A DNA stretch of 64,000 nt. It comes from Sclerurus mexicanus (lineage: Eukaryota; Chordata; Aves; Passeriformes; Furnariidae). A program made the position numbers and the translations under genes. Positions 26,221 through 41,299 of the stretch are shown in pieces (positions within the stretch are counted from its first letter, which is position 1; every line of letters begins with the position of its first letter). The stretch covers positions 354,042 through 418,041 of the forward strand of contig VWZF01002413.1 in NCBI GenBank assembly GCA_013396755.1, given 5' to 3'. A model generated the notes under the pieces. It was not told the DNA's origin. It worked only from the letters and a program-made list of their open reading frames with translations, and did not search any database.

Positions 26221-29200
26221 CCACACTGCCTTTCTGTGTTTTGTGCACACTGTAATATTTTTTATATCTGTAACATCCGCGCTCCTGACAATACAAAACA
26301 CTGAGTCAAGCCATTAGGCAAATTCTAAAACAAACCGCTTTGAGAAACATCAAACAACAATAAAGGAGATCATATTTATATAACACTCAGGCTGTTTGCA
26401 TATGGACATAAGTTTGCAGGGGTTGGGTCAAGCTGAATCACTCCGAAAGGATGTTCCCCCATGAGAACACACCAGTGCTGGGGTAGGAGAGAAACATTTC
26501 CATGACACACAACTTCTGTCCAAAAGAAGCACACGGAACACCACCTCCTAAAGTCCTTGTGAACAGTGTGAGCTGGGGACACAGCATGGCAAGAAATCTA
26601 CCAGTACAAAGCAGTCCAGGAAAAATAAAATGTATATTCCTAAAATGGCATGCAAGGCTCAGATTAGCAGGCTTCAGGCAGCACTGCAGATTTACTGAGA
26701 CATCAGAATGAGTGATTTCCTCAGATGCCATGATTTTAGATAAATTAACTATTTATAGGTTTTTATTAGGCATTTAACAGTCCCCATATGTTAACAAATG
26801 TAAAAGTCTCTGTTCTAAGCAATTACAAATTTGTAACTGAGACTTCTTCAGCAAACACTGAAAAAGAAGGACTATACTAAGGCAGAAGTGTTTCATGAAA
26901 CTCAACACAAAACATTCTCAACTAAAGAAATAACCACCCTCTGATTAAGGAAATGATGGGACGACTTCTCGCTTTCAGTAGGAGCAAAACAATATGGAAT
27001 TAAAATGATATACTTGGATTTTACTAATTTTCCTTAGACTTGCTGTACCCAGATTCCATCTGCTATTCAGAGGAATAATGCAATTGGCCACCAATGTTGT
27101 CAGAAAGACAATGCATACATGTTTAACATCTAACAGAGCAAACCAAAGAGACCAAGTGCAACTTAAGGTCTGGAAAGTGATGAAAAGCTCAACATCAAAA
27201 TGGTTTGTACATGGATTGTTCAGAGTAGTCTTTGCAGATTAATACTGAAGTCCTGCATTTTGTATTAAGTGTTTCTTACGTGTTTCCAGCTCACTTCACA
27301 CTCACCTTTGTCCATTACAGGACTGCCATTAGTGACTGTTTTGCCAGCCTTCACCACACACTTCCAATGCCAGCTGCACATGTACCATTGTTCTCCAATT
27401 CATGATCACCTTTAGTCAGGGCTGTAAAGGCCCTGAAAGCCACTATCAGCCATCAAGTGGCAGTGCTGAGGCCAAGGTTGGCTCCTGCAAAAGTGCAACG
27501 GACTGTAAAGTTCGAAATAAAATCTGGTATTTAACTCTCCTGTACCTGATGCCTCAAAACTCTTCTGCCTTACGTGCCACTCTTCACTGAATTTTGCTTC
27601 ACTGCTATTGTAAAAAGACTAATTCAGAGCTGTGTCTCATCTTCAGCGACCTCCTCCTGCTAAGGCATGCTCTTTCAAAACAGAAATGTTTTGCTGGTTG
27701 TTTTTTTGTTGGCTTTTCTTTCTTCTCTTTCTGCTGCTAAGGACTACAAAGCTTAGACAACTTTGAGTCCCGACCCTCACTCAAGATCAAATTACTTTAG
27801 TCATTTACTAACAAAGTTTTGGACTTTCATTATTTTTGATACCAAACAGGCATAGAGATGAATACACTACTGACCCTCAGAACAGTCAGAGTCTGGTCAC
27901 GTCAATAGCAAAGCCTAAATAGTGTTATCAAAATTAAACAAAATTTTCAATATACCCTTAGAGCCACCTACACATCACCTGCACCTGAATACTTTTCTGA
28001 CTGAGGAAAAGGCAGGAGATGTAAACAGCAAAATCATCTCGAAGAACATCTAAATCTCTGCCTGCTGTTCACATCAGAACAGATCCACATCGCCATCAGC
28101 GCTGCTACATCACCCACTGAGGCCACAAAACCGTGGTGCCCCAAGCCAGCCCAGTTTAGGGCTTCGCTCTGAAGAGGACACATACAGAAATAAAGCCATT
28201 TCGGCCACTGAACGTGCCGAAAAGCACAGTGTGCCTGGCTCTTGGCAGTGCAGGAACCTGCCCCGCTGCACAGACTGAGCCCAGGACACGGGCACGGGAG
28301 CGCCATCCCATCCCATCCCAGTCACTGTCCCTGCCAGCCAAGCACGGCAGGTGATGCTGCAAGATGAAGTCAATACCACTGCCTAAAGGACAAATGACTC
28401 ACTAAATCCACTACCAGATTTCTCTTCAGCTCCTTTTACTTCCCAAGAAGGCACCAGGCAAGCCTCAAAGGAGGCTTTCTCACCATTGTACAGACCTCCC
28501 TGCACTGCCCAAGACCTCTGAAACAGCAACAAATCAGCCTGGCTATGAATAACCAGGAGACTGAAATCCATGAATATGAGGAGATATTTTTATCCACTAA
28601 ATGAGCCGCATTTGTGGAAGACTAAGGTAAAGAGAATAGTTTCCATTATAACAGCATGAATAGAAGCCTTTCTCTTTAGCCTGGTAACTTGCCAAGTGGA
28701 AACTAAAACCCCCATCTCTTTATTAAGAATTTGGAACAAATCCAACATCTGTTGTAACTTAACGTCCAAAGGCGATCTCAAACCTGCACTTGAAACTTCT
28801 CCAACTTCCTACCCGCCCTCTGCCACGATAGCTGATGTACTGGAGGTGCCATCTCACCTTCAGTGCTATTTCCAAGGAGCTGATGCACCCGAGGAGGTTG
28901 TCGGCAAGAAAGCTGTAGGTCCACAGACAGCACCAACAGGTCCCCAGCGTGTTTGGTACAGGCACATCACCGCAGCTCGGGCTCCAGGCTGTCATCAGAG
29001 CCCACTGAGCGTGGCACACCTCGAGCACAAGAACCACCTTGTGGAAGAGCGGGCAGCACGGGATGCCCCGATTCAAATTGTTCCACTCGCGGGGCTCTAA
29101 TTTCCCTTCGCTTAAAAACAACCCACTTAAGTTTCCAATTGTTTCATTCTCGAATTCAGTGTTAACGTGTTTCACATGCATCAGTTGTGAAGTGCAACAG

Positions 29201-32200
29201 AATAGGTTTCATTTGAAAAAATACAGTAAGCGAAACTCTAAAAAGTTCATTAAATATCACTTTACCAAAAAAGTGAAAAATACCTTAACAGGGTCGCAAA
29301 GTATACTTTTAATGGTTTTCAAATAGAACTTTTTCCACTTTTATATTATAAAAAATGTTTTAAAAACTCTCATCAAATGCCAGTGGACATATTTCAGGTT
29401 TCCATGTGATTTTGAAGAAAAACATACTTTTTCTACATCATTCCTAACTGGAACTATGAACCTCACTATCTCCCATTCCAATCTTAACATTCTATTCATT
29501 TGGGACCAGCAGCTTGATGAACCAGAAAAATGGCCCAAAACACATTAAAAACTTCAATTAACACTTCACTGGAGAAAAATTTTCCTCCTTTGCCCAAAGC
29601 CTGCATCTCTTCTAACCAAGCTGTAGCACTGGATGTAAAGGGACATTTCAGGCAGAACAAAGAATGCTAATAATTAAACCAGTTTTTCTTCAAACCATTT
29701 GAATTGTGAACAGCAGCTCCTGACAGAATACCATAAAGTAACATGCTGAAGTTTATGCCACCACGCAAATAGCAGCAAAATCTTAAACATTACAGTCTTT
29801 CAACAACACTAGCCCCAAAACATGTCACCACTTCAACACTTGCTACGATTTAATGTTATCTTTAGGATAACTCTGCTGCTTTGAAGCAGCTTTGAATATC
29901 AGCTTGGTTTGAAAAGGAAGACAGCAAGGCTTCAGAGTTAAGCACAGTTAGGGAAAGCTGCTGCTTTCTATTTTACTGGAGGCGAGAAGCACAACTTCAA
30001 ATTCTAACTCTTGCAATCAAATAACAGACTGCATTGAACTTCAGTCACTAAGTTATAACCTCTATACTAAACCCCTTCTTTGCTAACCACAAAACATACT
30101 ACTTTACATAATTAGTAGTGCAACTAACACAGACTTTTGCAGGTTCTTAAAGTCCACATTTTCACATATTAAGAATAACTGCTATTATTTTTGTTTACCA
30201 AGATAAAACCAGTTAATTTTTCACTTGTCATTTATGTAAATCTGTATTCAATGAGAGAGATGTGCCAATCTCTCTAGCAGGCTTTGGGATCAGGCAGAGG
30301 CAATATAAATCTCTTCCACACACACTCACATGTTTTAGGAATGCAAAAGCCAAAAAGTTCAGTTCAACATCCATTTAATGAATGAAGACAGAACAAGCAG
30401 TACAGTATGAAAGAGAGGTTTGCAAATATCACATATTATAAAGAGCTTTAACTACTTCTTGACAGGCATATGCTCGCTACATATATGAAAGTTACAGAAA
30501 CCATCCTGAAACTTACTCCCATGAAGAAAACAAGCTTTCTTAAGTATTTTCATACAATATGATTGCTGTTTGTTAAAACCCAGTGATTTCATAAAATCGG
30601 CGGGTTTTTTTTTATTTTCTCAACGCTGAAAATTGCAAACAATACAATATTTTCTGCATAACAAACACTCCTTACAACTTCTTCCACACACTCTTGGGAC
30701 AGCTAGCTGATGGAAAATAATGGTAATTACTGCTGACATGCTGGCCAGTGCCTTGGTTTGGCAGAAGGGCACACAGGCTCTTTTAGAAGGTGTCAGACAC
30801 AAGAGCAGGTGAGTTACAAAAGAAGCCCACAGGTAATGACACCTCACCTAATTTACGAGGTAGGAAAATACTTGGTTCTTTATAAACACTGAATCCCTTG
30901 CCCAGCCTTTGGGCCTGAAGATGCTTCCAGCAGGGAATTCCAGGGCTAAGCTCACAGCACATAGAAAAGCACTGGGTTTTAAACTTGAACTTCCTCTGGG
31001 CTTAGCTCAGTCGCCTGTCACAACAGCAGAAGCAGAACAGGATAACAAGTCTGTTCCTTCCAGTGCTCCTGCCATAGCGGGAGCTGAAACCCTTCTTTTT
31101 GAGCATTTTCTCACTGATCATTCTCTACTTCAAACCATCAAACCTCATTTTCACAGCGCCATTAATTGGCTGTGTCTGTCCAGGAACACTGCTCATACCA
31201 CCACTTTAAACCAAAGCAAAAAGCGTTCACAGGACCACAGAAGTGACACAAAAGACTCAGTCATTTCTCACCAAGAGCGAGCCACGTGCACTAACACAGA
31301 AGAACAATCAAACTGGAAATAAAAATGGCTACACACAAATCACCATACTGATAAATCTATTTTTTTGTTATTATCATTTTAAAGAGAAGGAAAAACTTGC
31401 TTGTTGGCTTTAGCAATCCTGGTCATGGTGATACTAGTAGGGGAAAGAAAACCAAACCAAAACAACTTTTAAGATGACTTTTTTTTCTTTCACCCTCTTT
31501 CAAAACAGACACATCAGACACAAGAACAGGCACCTTCAGGCTCTTGATCAGTGCACAGTGAACACCCCTGTTCAGCTTTCTCCTCCTCCCTCAATGCCTC
31601 CCCAGAACTTTCCTTGCAGCAACCTTTGCCCTAACATGTTGCCCATGCAACTTCTGTCCTCATGGATTAAGGAAACCATCCATCACCAGTAACAGTTCTT
31701 TTCAAAAAGCCCCTCAAAACTAGAGCTCTAATTTCTTGAGAATTTATCTAGATTAAATTTAATAAATATAACTGCCTCCAACTATTCTTTCCTGCTCTCT
31801 GCAGGAGATCTCACTCTTCACAGAAAGCCAATGGACCACATGTGATTATTTTTCCTCCTCTCTGTCCTTTTCTTTTCACTTCGCACCTTGGAAGGCAGTG
31901 TCACCCAAGCCACCCCTGGTGACTATTTCAGTGCCCTTCCTTGGCAGTCCCACGTCCTGGGGCCAGTCCTGAAGGGAGAATCCAGGTGTTGGAGTCCTAC
32001 AGACAGATGTGGAACAGCTGCTCACCCGGCCCCGGCCACTCCAACCCAAGGAGCACACGTGGGAAGTGCTGCCCACAATGAGCCCACCCCAGACACCACA
32101 CACCCCTGATTTCACGTGCACCCTGCGAGGGATCACACCACACCTGCCCCGCAGCAGAACACCAGGGCAGGCCACAGATTGCCAGAGAACAGTCTATTTT

Positions 32201-35200
32201 TTTCTCCTCCCAACAAGCTTTCCCCCCCCAGAGCAGCGCAATCCAGCAGCTGGCTACCACAGATGGCAGCCAGGGGGGCCAGCCACTCTCCTGTTAGCAC
32301 TGCTTTTATTTGGATGCCTTCACTGGGAAGGGAAGACATATTTTATACCCTCTTACCTCAGGGCTTATCAATCCAAAAGAAAACAAAGCCATTAAAACTC
32401 CGTTGTGCTTAGGATACCTTAAAGGAGAAATCCTGCAGATAAATGACAGTTCTGTTTAATAATAATGAAATTGGTGAATAATGGCAAATAAAGAGCATCT
32501 GTTTATTATAAACAGTGGTGTTTTTTAATGGTACGCAAAATGCATCATTTTAGAACGCAAATGTTTTAATATAGAGATATAAAACTGCTCTGTGCCAATC
32601 TGTGGACAGACAGCACCTCACAGTAAGAATTGTGCTGCAAACAGTTAACATTGAACATTTCTGACAATATTAGTTACTTAACAATGAAAGCCTCTGTCCT
32701 TTTACTCCACATCAAAAAGGAAACTGATCTAGCCAAGGAAAAACATAAAGATGTGCACATCTCAAAAAAATGAGACTTGCTTCAAAATTCAGAGGAATGG
32801 CAGAATTTCTCCAGTAATTAATGGCATAGGTAGCTTGACACAACAGAAAAACTTGAAATGGGCTTTTCCTGAATTGTCAGTCCATTAGCAAAGCAGATTT
32901 TGAATAGTCTATTAAGATCTACTTGATTAAACCTTAAAAAATGTGTTCAAAACCTCAAATAGCAAATCCTTTCAGAACTGTAAACTACGAGAATGACATT
33001 TTCATACTAACCATCATCACCTGATTTTAGAGCCATTCATTATTTAGCTATTCAAAACAACCAATTTCAGGCAACACGTGACAAAAGTAAACTCTCTAAA
33101 ATAGTAAGCTGCCCCCATGCTGTTCTGTCATTTAAGGAATCATTTTTTTCCAATAAGGAAGCTAATTTATTGTACATTTATAAAAAATACATTTATTTTT
33201 CTGCATAGCACTGCTAAAGACAAACTCCCCACTAAGCTGCCTAAGGCATTAAATGGAAAGCAGCAAATCCTGTGTCATAATCTAAGGTTTGGTGCATAAT
33301 TGACAAAAAAATGGGCCAGTTCAGAAGACACATTATATATAAATACCCAAGTCAAAGCTCTAAAACTGAAGGTTCCCCTCATAACCAGGGCTCAGCTCCC
33401 TCCAAAACTACTGTAGTCCTGGGAAGATCTCAAAACCCAACCTACCAGCACAGATTCCAACAACAGTGGGTTTGGGTAGGTTTTGTTTATTTGTTTTAAA
33501 TCTCAGCTCCTACTACACAAAACAGAAATGGAAGTGTGCTAGATGTGTACATACCTTATTTTTAAAAGAATGCTTAAATAGGTCCCTGCAAGGTTAGCTC
33601 TATGAAACCCACAGCTTTGTGATCAGAAGAAAAACCCTCGCTAGACTGCCAAAATATTTTTAATTCTGCCCTTTATTTAGCATTCAGGGAGTCAAAGAAA
33701 AGAAGACCACATTTAATCACAGCTGTAACTGGCCAGAACGGCTGGTGAGCTTGGGAGAGCTCAAGCCAATGTCCCAAAAGTCATTGGGCTTTTTGTGTGT
33801 TAGCCCTAGAAACTCAGCTGAGTTTCTGTAGGAGCTATAGGTCGTGAGACTGGAGCGTCTCATGGATATTAACCACGGAGCTGTGACTCCACAAAGGTCC
33901 CAAGGCAAGGGGAGGATGCAGGAGGCACAAGCCGAGCCCCACAACCTTTCTCTGGTGCCAGCATTAATACTCGTGCACCACCTTTTGATTTCAACTTATA
34001 CACTTGACTTCGAGCAGACACTTGCATGTCATCTGTCTTTAAAACAAGGTGCTGAATAATCTAGTCAAACGGGCTAGAAGGGAATTCACACAGACTTCTC
34101 CCCCTCTGATGATGTACTGTCAAGTACTTAAAGCACTTTTAAACCATTATGCAAGCACTTTTCAGAATTAAATTACCAGTGTGACATACGGCATGAAAGG
34201 AAGGAACCAGACCACAATGCTGTCATTGCTGTTAAAATCCTGCATCATTCAAAATGTGAACGCACTAGTTAGGCTGCACTTTTTAAGAACTGGTACCTCT
34301 TGAAACAGCAGGATCAGAGCCGTGGCTTCCCCAGCCATGCCCTGCCTCCCCCTGTGCCCCACTGAGACCCACCTGCCTCTCCTCCACATGGAGACAGCTC
34401 TCTTTGCCCCACACTCCCTCCACAAATAGTCTATTCACAAACCTGCCACCAGTACAGCTCTGCCCTCTGTTTTCAACTGGGAACTCACCTTCCTGATCCT
34501 GCAAAAGCAAGGCACGTTTTTTCCTTTTGCACATCAAATAAAGTGTCTAGTCAAACATTGCTAAATTCTGTCTTAGGGAACTCCCCACTGTGGATAAAGG
34601 AGTAATCGTGTTATTATACTGCTATTTAAGACACACAAAAAAAACCCCCAAACGCTCCCCTCTAAAAATGGTTTTGCAGATTTCCCTGCAATGCATTCCA
34701 AAGTTCTTCCATAATGTCTAAGTTAAATACAAGAAAACAGGAAAAGTGGGAAAAGCTGTTTTGCACCTTAGAATAAATAACAAAACTGCTTTCATGGGAC
34801 CTTCCCTGTCCTGTTGATCAGGGAACACAGATGCGGAGACCTGCATTCTAGAACACAAACATGACTCCAAAGTATTTTCTTTAAAAGTTTTCTCTCTCTA
34901 AATGCTTCTTTAGTCTCATTAAAGAGGCCAATGAACTGCACTTTGTGATATCTTTCATACACCAACTTTTAAAGTCAGCACAAATAAAAGAAGATGGAGA
35001 GGGGAAAGAATACGAAAAAAGGATTACTTCTCCATCAGTCTGCATTCCCCTCTGTTAACACACCTCTCTACCAGACAAGCAGGGAAGGACATGTGGTCCT
35101 TCCCCACACACAATTCATCTTTAAGACAGCTCACGCTGCCAGAATATTCCAGGTATACAGCAGGCTGACAGACCCTGCTCATTTGGAAATTACTTTCAAT

Positions 35201-37135
35201 GCAAACTGAATTACTCAGTTGTAAAAGCAAAAGCCACACTCCTCAAATTCTAATTAGTTTTATTAGTTGAAGCAGCAAATCTCAGAACAACTGCAGAAAC
35301 TGGAAAAGAGCAAACAGAAAGCTGAATTCAGCGTTGAATCTATTGAAAGGTCCCCAAGTACACTAAATAATGCCTGGAAAGGTTAACTTTATTGCTTCAT
35401 TGAGAAAAAGCAGACAGAAGCTTGAGTGCAGGATTGGTTTAATACATAGCTCCCAATGTTTTGCTTCAGGACATGAAAAAAGTACAACATAATCAGGACA
35501 GATACCTTTAAGAACAAACAAACATCTGACATATGCTACTGCAGGTAGACACACTTCCAAAACCACTATAAAGAGTCCATAGCAAATCAGATTTTAGAAA
35601 AATAAAGATATCTGCATCTGACCCACAACATTCTCCTCTGGTAATTTTTTTTCAATGCAGCAGATCAGAGATAAAGAGAGATTTAAAATATTGCTCTCAT
35701 ATGAAACAGAATGCATTGTTTCATAATGCATGGACTTGGCAGTAAGCTAAGATGTAATTTTAGCAAAAGAAAGTAAACACACCCTGTAGATGACACAGGC
35801 ACAATGTGCAAAATAACTCCATAGATAATTCAGCTTGCAACTGCTTTCTATCACTCAATCTAATTGTAAAAGAATATTAAAGCGTCATTAATTAAATCAC
35901 CAATTTATCCATAATTATGTACACGTAGTTAAGCAGAGTCTCAATAATTTAAAGCACTTAGGGTTTTTTATATCCTAAGGAGAGTAGGTTATTTGTAGCA
36001 TAGCAGATGTTTGCTGACAAGGAAGAAAATATGCTAAATCAGCATTTTAAGCAACATGTAGAAATACATCCACCTAATTCATCTTGTTCACGTGAAGAAC
36101 AGGGACTCTTAAATCTCTGGGTCCCATTTTCTGTCCCTGAGCTGACCTTGCCCCGTCTACAGAGGTAACCCAGCACTGAGCCATCTCCCACACATCCTCT
36201 ACAGCAGAAGACAAGCTCCAGTATCATCTTCTTGCAATATCCAAGATAAAACAGCAACTTCTACCGCCCAGCAAGCGTCCCACTACTTTCAGTCAAAGTT
36301 CTGCGTGGAGAACCTCGCATATGAAACTCCTTTGGCCAAGTATAATACTCCACCAGGATGAGAACCAACACAAGTATAATGAAGCCCTAGCAATACAAGG
36401 GGAAGGTCCCCACAACAAGGAGGTAACAGCTTGTCAGGGAAAGAAGAAAACCTTCACAGACTGAAAACGGTATAAAAGAAACATCAGTTGGTTTAATAAA
36501 GACAAAGTGCTGCATTCAGCCTTGGAAGTTTATTTTCAAGAGGCACTTTATGCTCATTTTGAGTTCTTTCTCATCCCTCACCAGTATTTCACACACAATC
36601 AATAACCCAGCCTGAACTGAGCGGGAGGGGGGGAAATGAAGCCATTCTTCCAACCACTATGTCATTTCTAAAGTTTTGATCATACTTTGATCAAAGGAAA
36701 CGGTAACAGAATTACATTTCTCCTTACTATTACTGGGCCTTGGCTAGTTTCATTAAAAAAATAAGTAATAAAGATGATAGCATTAGGTTAGTACAGAATT
36801 CACCTTTTTAAGAACTACCTAAAAATGAGTCAGAAAACACTTTCCATGAGACAAAAGAAAATGATGTAAAATTCTCTTCTGTCTTTCCCCACTTCCCACA
36901 AGTACAACACCAGTTCCCTCCTCCACAAGAGAGGTAAAAACACCTTGTGAAATTCCGGTCACCCAAGTGCAGACTCAGACTAAAAGGATAGGAACCCCAC
37001 AGAAAATTTTGGCAAATGACATAACCAGAAGAAAAAGCAACCTGCAACTCAGAAGATTTCCTATAAAACAAAAGTCCTTTTGCCCCTCCCCAACATCTTC
37101 CTCCTTATCTAGAACAGCTTCTGACGCTGACAGTA

Positions 37136-37428
37136 TTTGGTAGGATTACAGAGGTGGAGAGGGACTTGTGGAGATCACCCAGTCCAAGCCCCAGTCAGTG
37201 CAGGGGCAACTAAAGCAAAGTTCTCAGGGCTGTGGCCAGTTGGATTTTAAGAGTCTTCAGTGATGGAGACTCCACACCTCGAGACGTGCTACAGCATTTG
37301 ATCAACATCCCTATATTAAAAAAAAAAAAGACCCTAAAAGTCCTTTCTTATGTTTAAATGGGATTTGTTTTATTTCAGTCCATGCTCGTTGCCTCTCGTC
37401 CCATCACTGGGAGCCACGGAGGAGATTC
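37136..37428 (-). mobile_element. Degenerate CR1 3' fragment (minus)
   Basis: Reverse-complement CR1: GAGAGGGACTTGTGGAGATC, ACCCAGTCCAAGCCCC, GATGGAGACTCCACACCTCG. An A-run near 37319 follows, then the upstream CR1 part around CGTCCCATCACTGGGAGCCA. It is an old copy with several small indels. Confidence 0.8.
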
Positions 37429-40400
37429 ACACATAAGTATTATTACACACTGACAACACTGCACATGCAGCAGGGACATCAGTGAAACCCAGCACAGAAA
37501 GCTCTGGGAGCATTCAGAAGGGAAAGCAGCAGAGAGATTTTCAACAGTGCTGTTATGAACCTGCTGCCAGATCCCAAAGTTAGGAAAAGAATACATTTAT
37601 GCTGTTACTGGCTCCATAATAAGCAATGGAAGTGTTTGTGTCTTCTACGGCCCCCAGACGGTAACCTGACCCACGGGTGAGCCACGCTCAAACTTCTCCT
37701 ACATTTGACAATTCTCTTCTTTCCCACAAAGGCGGGAGAGCCCCCAGCTCCACTTTCCCCTCCCACGTACAGCCTTCCAGCCTGTTCCAAACCTCTGCAC
37801 CTTCAACTCCTGCCATCAGCCCTCACCGAGGGCGACAGTCCGCAGCAGCTCCTGCTCCCCAAAGCAGCCACCCCACAGAGCTGCTGGCCAACATCTTCCC
37901 AGCCAGGGCTCCCCAGGTGTGCCATGTCACACCCCACCAGTGAGCAAGGCCAAGGAATTGGCACCTCTTCAGTTTCCACGCATCATCACCGACTGAAGGC
38001 AATCATTACCTCCTCAATACAGCTCCCGGAGAGGAGAGCTTGGGAGGTGGAAAGGGACACAGTCTTGGCCAAGTAGGCAGCTTGTACTCCTTCCCTCGGA
38101 ACCTTCTTCTATGTGTTTTTCCCCAAAGAGCTCATCCCTACTAGGTGTTACAGCTGACTCAAGGATTCCTAGTAACAAAAGCCTTACAACACGAACAAAA
38201 CAAATTCCAAATTGTGCATATGTTTCCCTGAAAACAGAAACCGGCAGGTGAAAAGTAACTCCATTTGTAGAGCAAACCCACTCCCCCTTTCCAGTACTTC
38301 GGTCTCCACGAACCCAGACACATCAGCGACCCTAACACAGAAGTTTAAACTGGAACCAGCTACTTAGAGGGGCCTTAGTAATTGCAGATGCCTGTCTTCA
38401 TCCAGGCAGCTCTGAGGTCCCTGGCACCTGCAGCACTCCAACACTGCAGGTGGAGCAGCAGGCAGTGAGACACCTGCCACCTGGCTAGTTCTGCCCCAAA
38501 ACTCTAACACTCGCTAGCATCGCTGGTCGCTCTTCAAATCTTTATCTATTTTTGCTGATAGAGCACCAACTCAAACACATAGAGAAGGTTTCCAAAACAC
38601 ACACACAAAAATTGTATTCTGTACTAATATTTGGCTTAACCGCAGCAACTCATCCCTGTTTTCTGTTTGCAGAAGTTCCAATAAATCAGAAGAAAGCTAC
38701 AGAAGTTAGTCCAAAGGCAAACTCATGCAAATAAGCTACATCTGGAGTTTTAGATTAAATACATCACTCCTCCACTTAACAGACTTTCCCCCTAAGATCC
38801 CTGACTTTCTAAGGCTGTTATCAACCCAAATCCAAATCATACATATGCCTCCCTGAACCGGGCCTGCCTTTTTTTGTGGTACCTCTGTTTACACAGCTTA
38901 TCCCTTATCACCCTGCCAACACTGGGAACCACAGCAGATGGTCCCCTCAGACACAACTCTAACAGGTTTTCTCCACTCCCCCATTCCACCTTTTTTTTTG
39001 TGCAAACAACTGATAAGGAAGGCTGCTGCAATGATTTACTGATATCTGAAGTTGAAAATTGACAAAATGCAAACTGCTTTTGTTCTCCCCCCAGCCCCCC
39101 GTGAACTGCTTAACCTCTTAACTACTAAGCAACGCAGACAAAGAATATTAATAATTGTACAAACCACACAGTCTGTTGGATTAGCAATTCAAACACAAGC
39201 GGGATTGGTGAATTTAGGGATCATTACTACCTTTAAAAGTTATGCCAGTTACAACAAGCAGCAAACTACTAGTAAAGGAGAAAATAAGAGGCAGTCTCCT
39301 TTACTATTAAAAATACACATCCACTGGTTTGGGAATGCCTGGAAATTATATTCCAAACCATTTCCAGTGGTCTACTGAAAACAGGCTCTCAAGCAGAATC
39401 CAGAAGAGAAACCAGACATTCCATTTGTAAATACACATTTGCTTCCATCTAACAACCCAGAGCAACCTGGAGCTCTCACTGTTGCTATTAGAAAGACAGA
39501 AAGATGCTTCAAACTAAAGCTCCACATAAATTCTACTGAGCAAGTCAGACCCTGACTACTGGAGAGCATGAATTTGCAAAACCACTGTAGCAAAAACATC
39601 GCCAAAAAACCTGGAGAGGTCCACAAAAGCATCTCGACTAACCATCTAGGAAGGAGCATCTGCAAGTAGACAGTAATGAACCAGACAGACCCTGAGGGCT
39701 TTCTTAAATGTAGGTCATGCCTGTCAGACCATAGCAAAAGACACAGCAACATTTGCTGAGGAGAACCACGAGTTATTATTGCCCTGCTCTGGAGGCAGAC
39801 ATTAATAGTTACATGGCTGTAATGATCACTATCTGAGCTCAGAAGGAACAGCTGCACAAATCCAGGAGCTGCAGTGAATTTAAGAATAGGAGGCATGAAA
39901 TATTCCTTATAACATTTCACACCTTACATGCTTTTCTCTCCATAAAGTGATAACAGAAGAAAAAATTAAATCTGATGTTCTACAGCAGGGGAGAAGTAGG
40001 CACAAAAGGTAGTTTAGAAACAGTCATTTTGGCTGATTTATGCCATATTAAAATACTTAAATCACCTCAACTACTGAAACAAAAGAGTAAAAACCTTGAG
40101 TACTATTACTCCAGCTATCTGCAGTGTTCTCTTTCGCTGATTCACGTTTTCAGCACGTGCTTCTGGTACCTTGTGTTTTGTTAGAACAGAAATCCCACAG
40201 CAAAAGACAGTCTAATAACTTAAGATGTGGATACAGATCAAGAACAGGAGGCAGCACAATGGAAATACACATACCAGCAGCCTGATCCCCGGCTGGGTTT
40301 TGTTGGGTTCTTTTACTCACACAAGTAACATAGCAAAAAACACCATGAGGATTTAAGAAAAACTCCTGACAACCAAGAGGGTCAGCAGGTTAGAAATGGA

Positions 40401-41199
40401 ACTAGCCTTGCACCTGAAGATCTAAAAATTACACAGCTAAAAAATTAGTATGTCAAAGCATAATACAATGAAAAGGACATTACTCAAAAATACAATGCTC
40501 TACAATCACACATATGCATGTCCTGCTGTAAAATCAAGGAGACAAAGCAGTATCTGTTTCTTTCTAGAGGGAAGTAAAAGAGGAAAAAGTGAGGGATCTC
40601 TTTTTGCCCTGCAAATAACATAAAAAAAGATTCACAGTCAACTGTGAAACAAGAAAAAGTGCAAGATTCACCACTGATGAATCTCTCCGGAAGCAAAGTA
40701 CCAGGTGAACCCATAAACACTATAAATAGGATACAGCAAGACTGGAACAGAGAATTTAACAAATAAATTTCCACACTCAAGAAATTCTGTAATTAAATAG
40801 CAAGACTTGCACTCAAGCTAGAAAGTTATCTAATGAAGGAAAGATTAAGAAGTACAAAACCTGTTTGCTCACTCTTTGTTCAGCTAGAAGTCATCAATCA
40901 TGAGATCAAAAGGAGAAAAAAGAAAGATTCTTCATTGGCCAGCAGCAAAATTCCCCACTTAGAGCTCAGTTATCAGTGTTGACTTTTCTCCTGTGGATAT
41001 ACCGAGATGACATTCCCAACAAAAACCAGTGCAGGGATGGCACCTCTGTCAGAGTCAAACACAACCCACCAACATATGTAATTCTACAGAAACTGGCGGG
41101 GTTTGGGGGGCATGGGGTGGTCTGTTTTGTGTGAGTGGTTTTCACAAGTTTGTGCCCTTGGTGGGTGCCAGTTTTTAAAACACTGCCCGCTTATCTGAG

Positions 41200-41231
41200 C
41201 TGCCCAGAGGTGACACTGCCCAGAGGTGACA
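41200..41231. repeat. 16-bp perfect tandem duplication
   Basis: CTGCCCAGAGGTGACA occurs twice without a spacer, at the edge of the homeobox/SOX-like patch at 41.3 kb. It is a simple local duplication. Confidence 0.9.
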
Positions 41232-41299
41232 GCTTTGGACCCAAGCTCAGCAGAGCCTCAACACCACAAGACAGATGATGCACCAATAGACTTGTCAGT

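Noticed and set aside
28295..28322. CCCAT tandem copies
   Set aside because: Only about three to four short units; ordinary slippage without further meaning.
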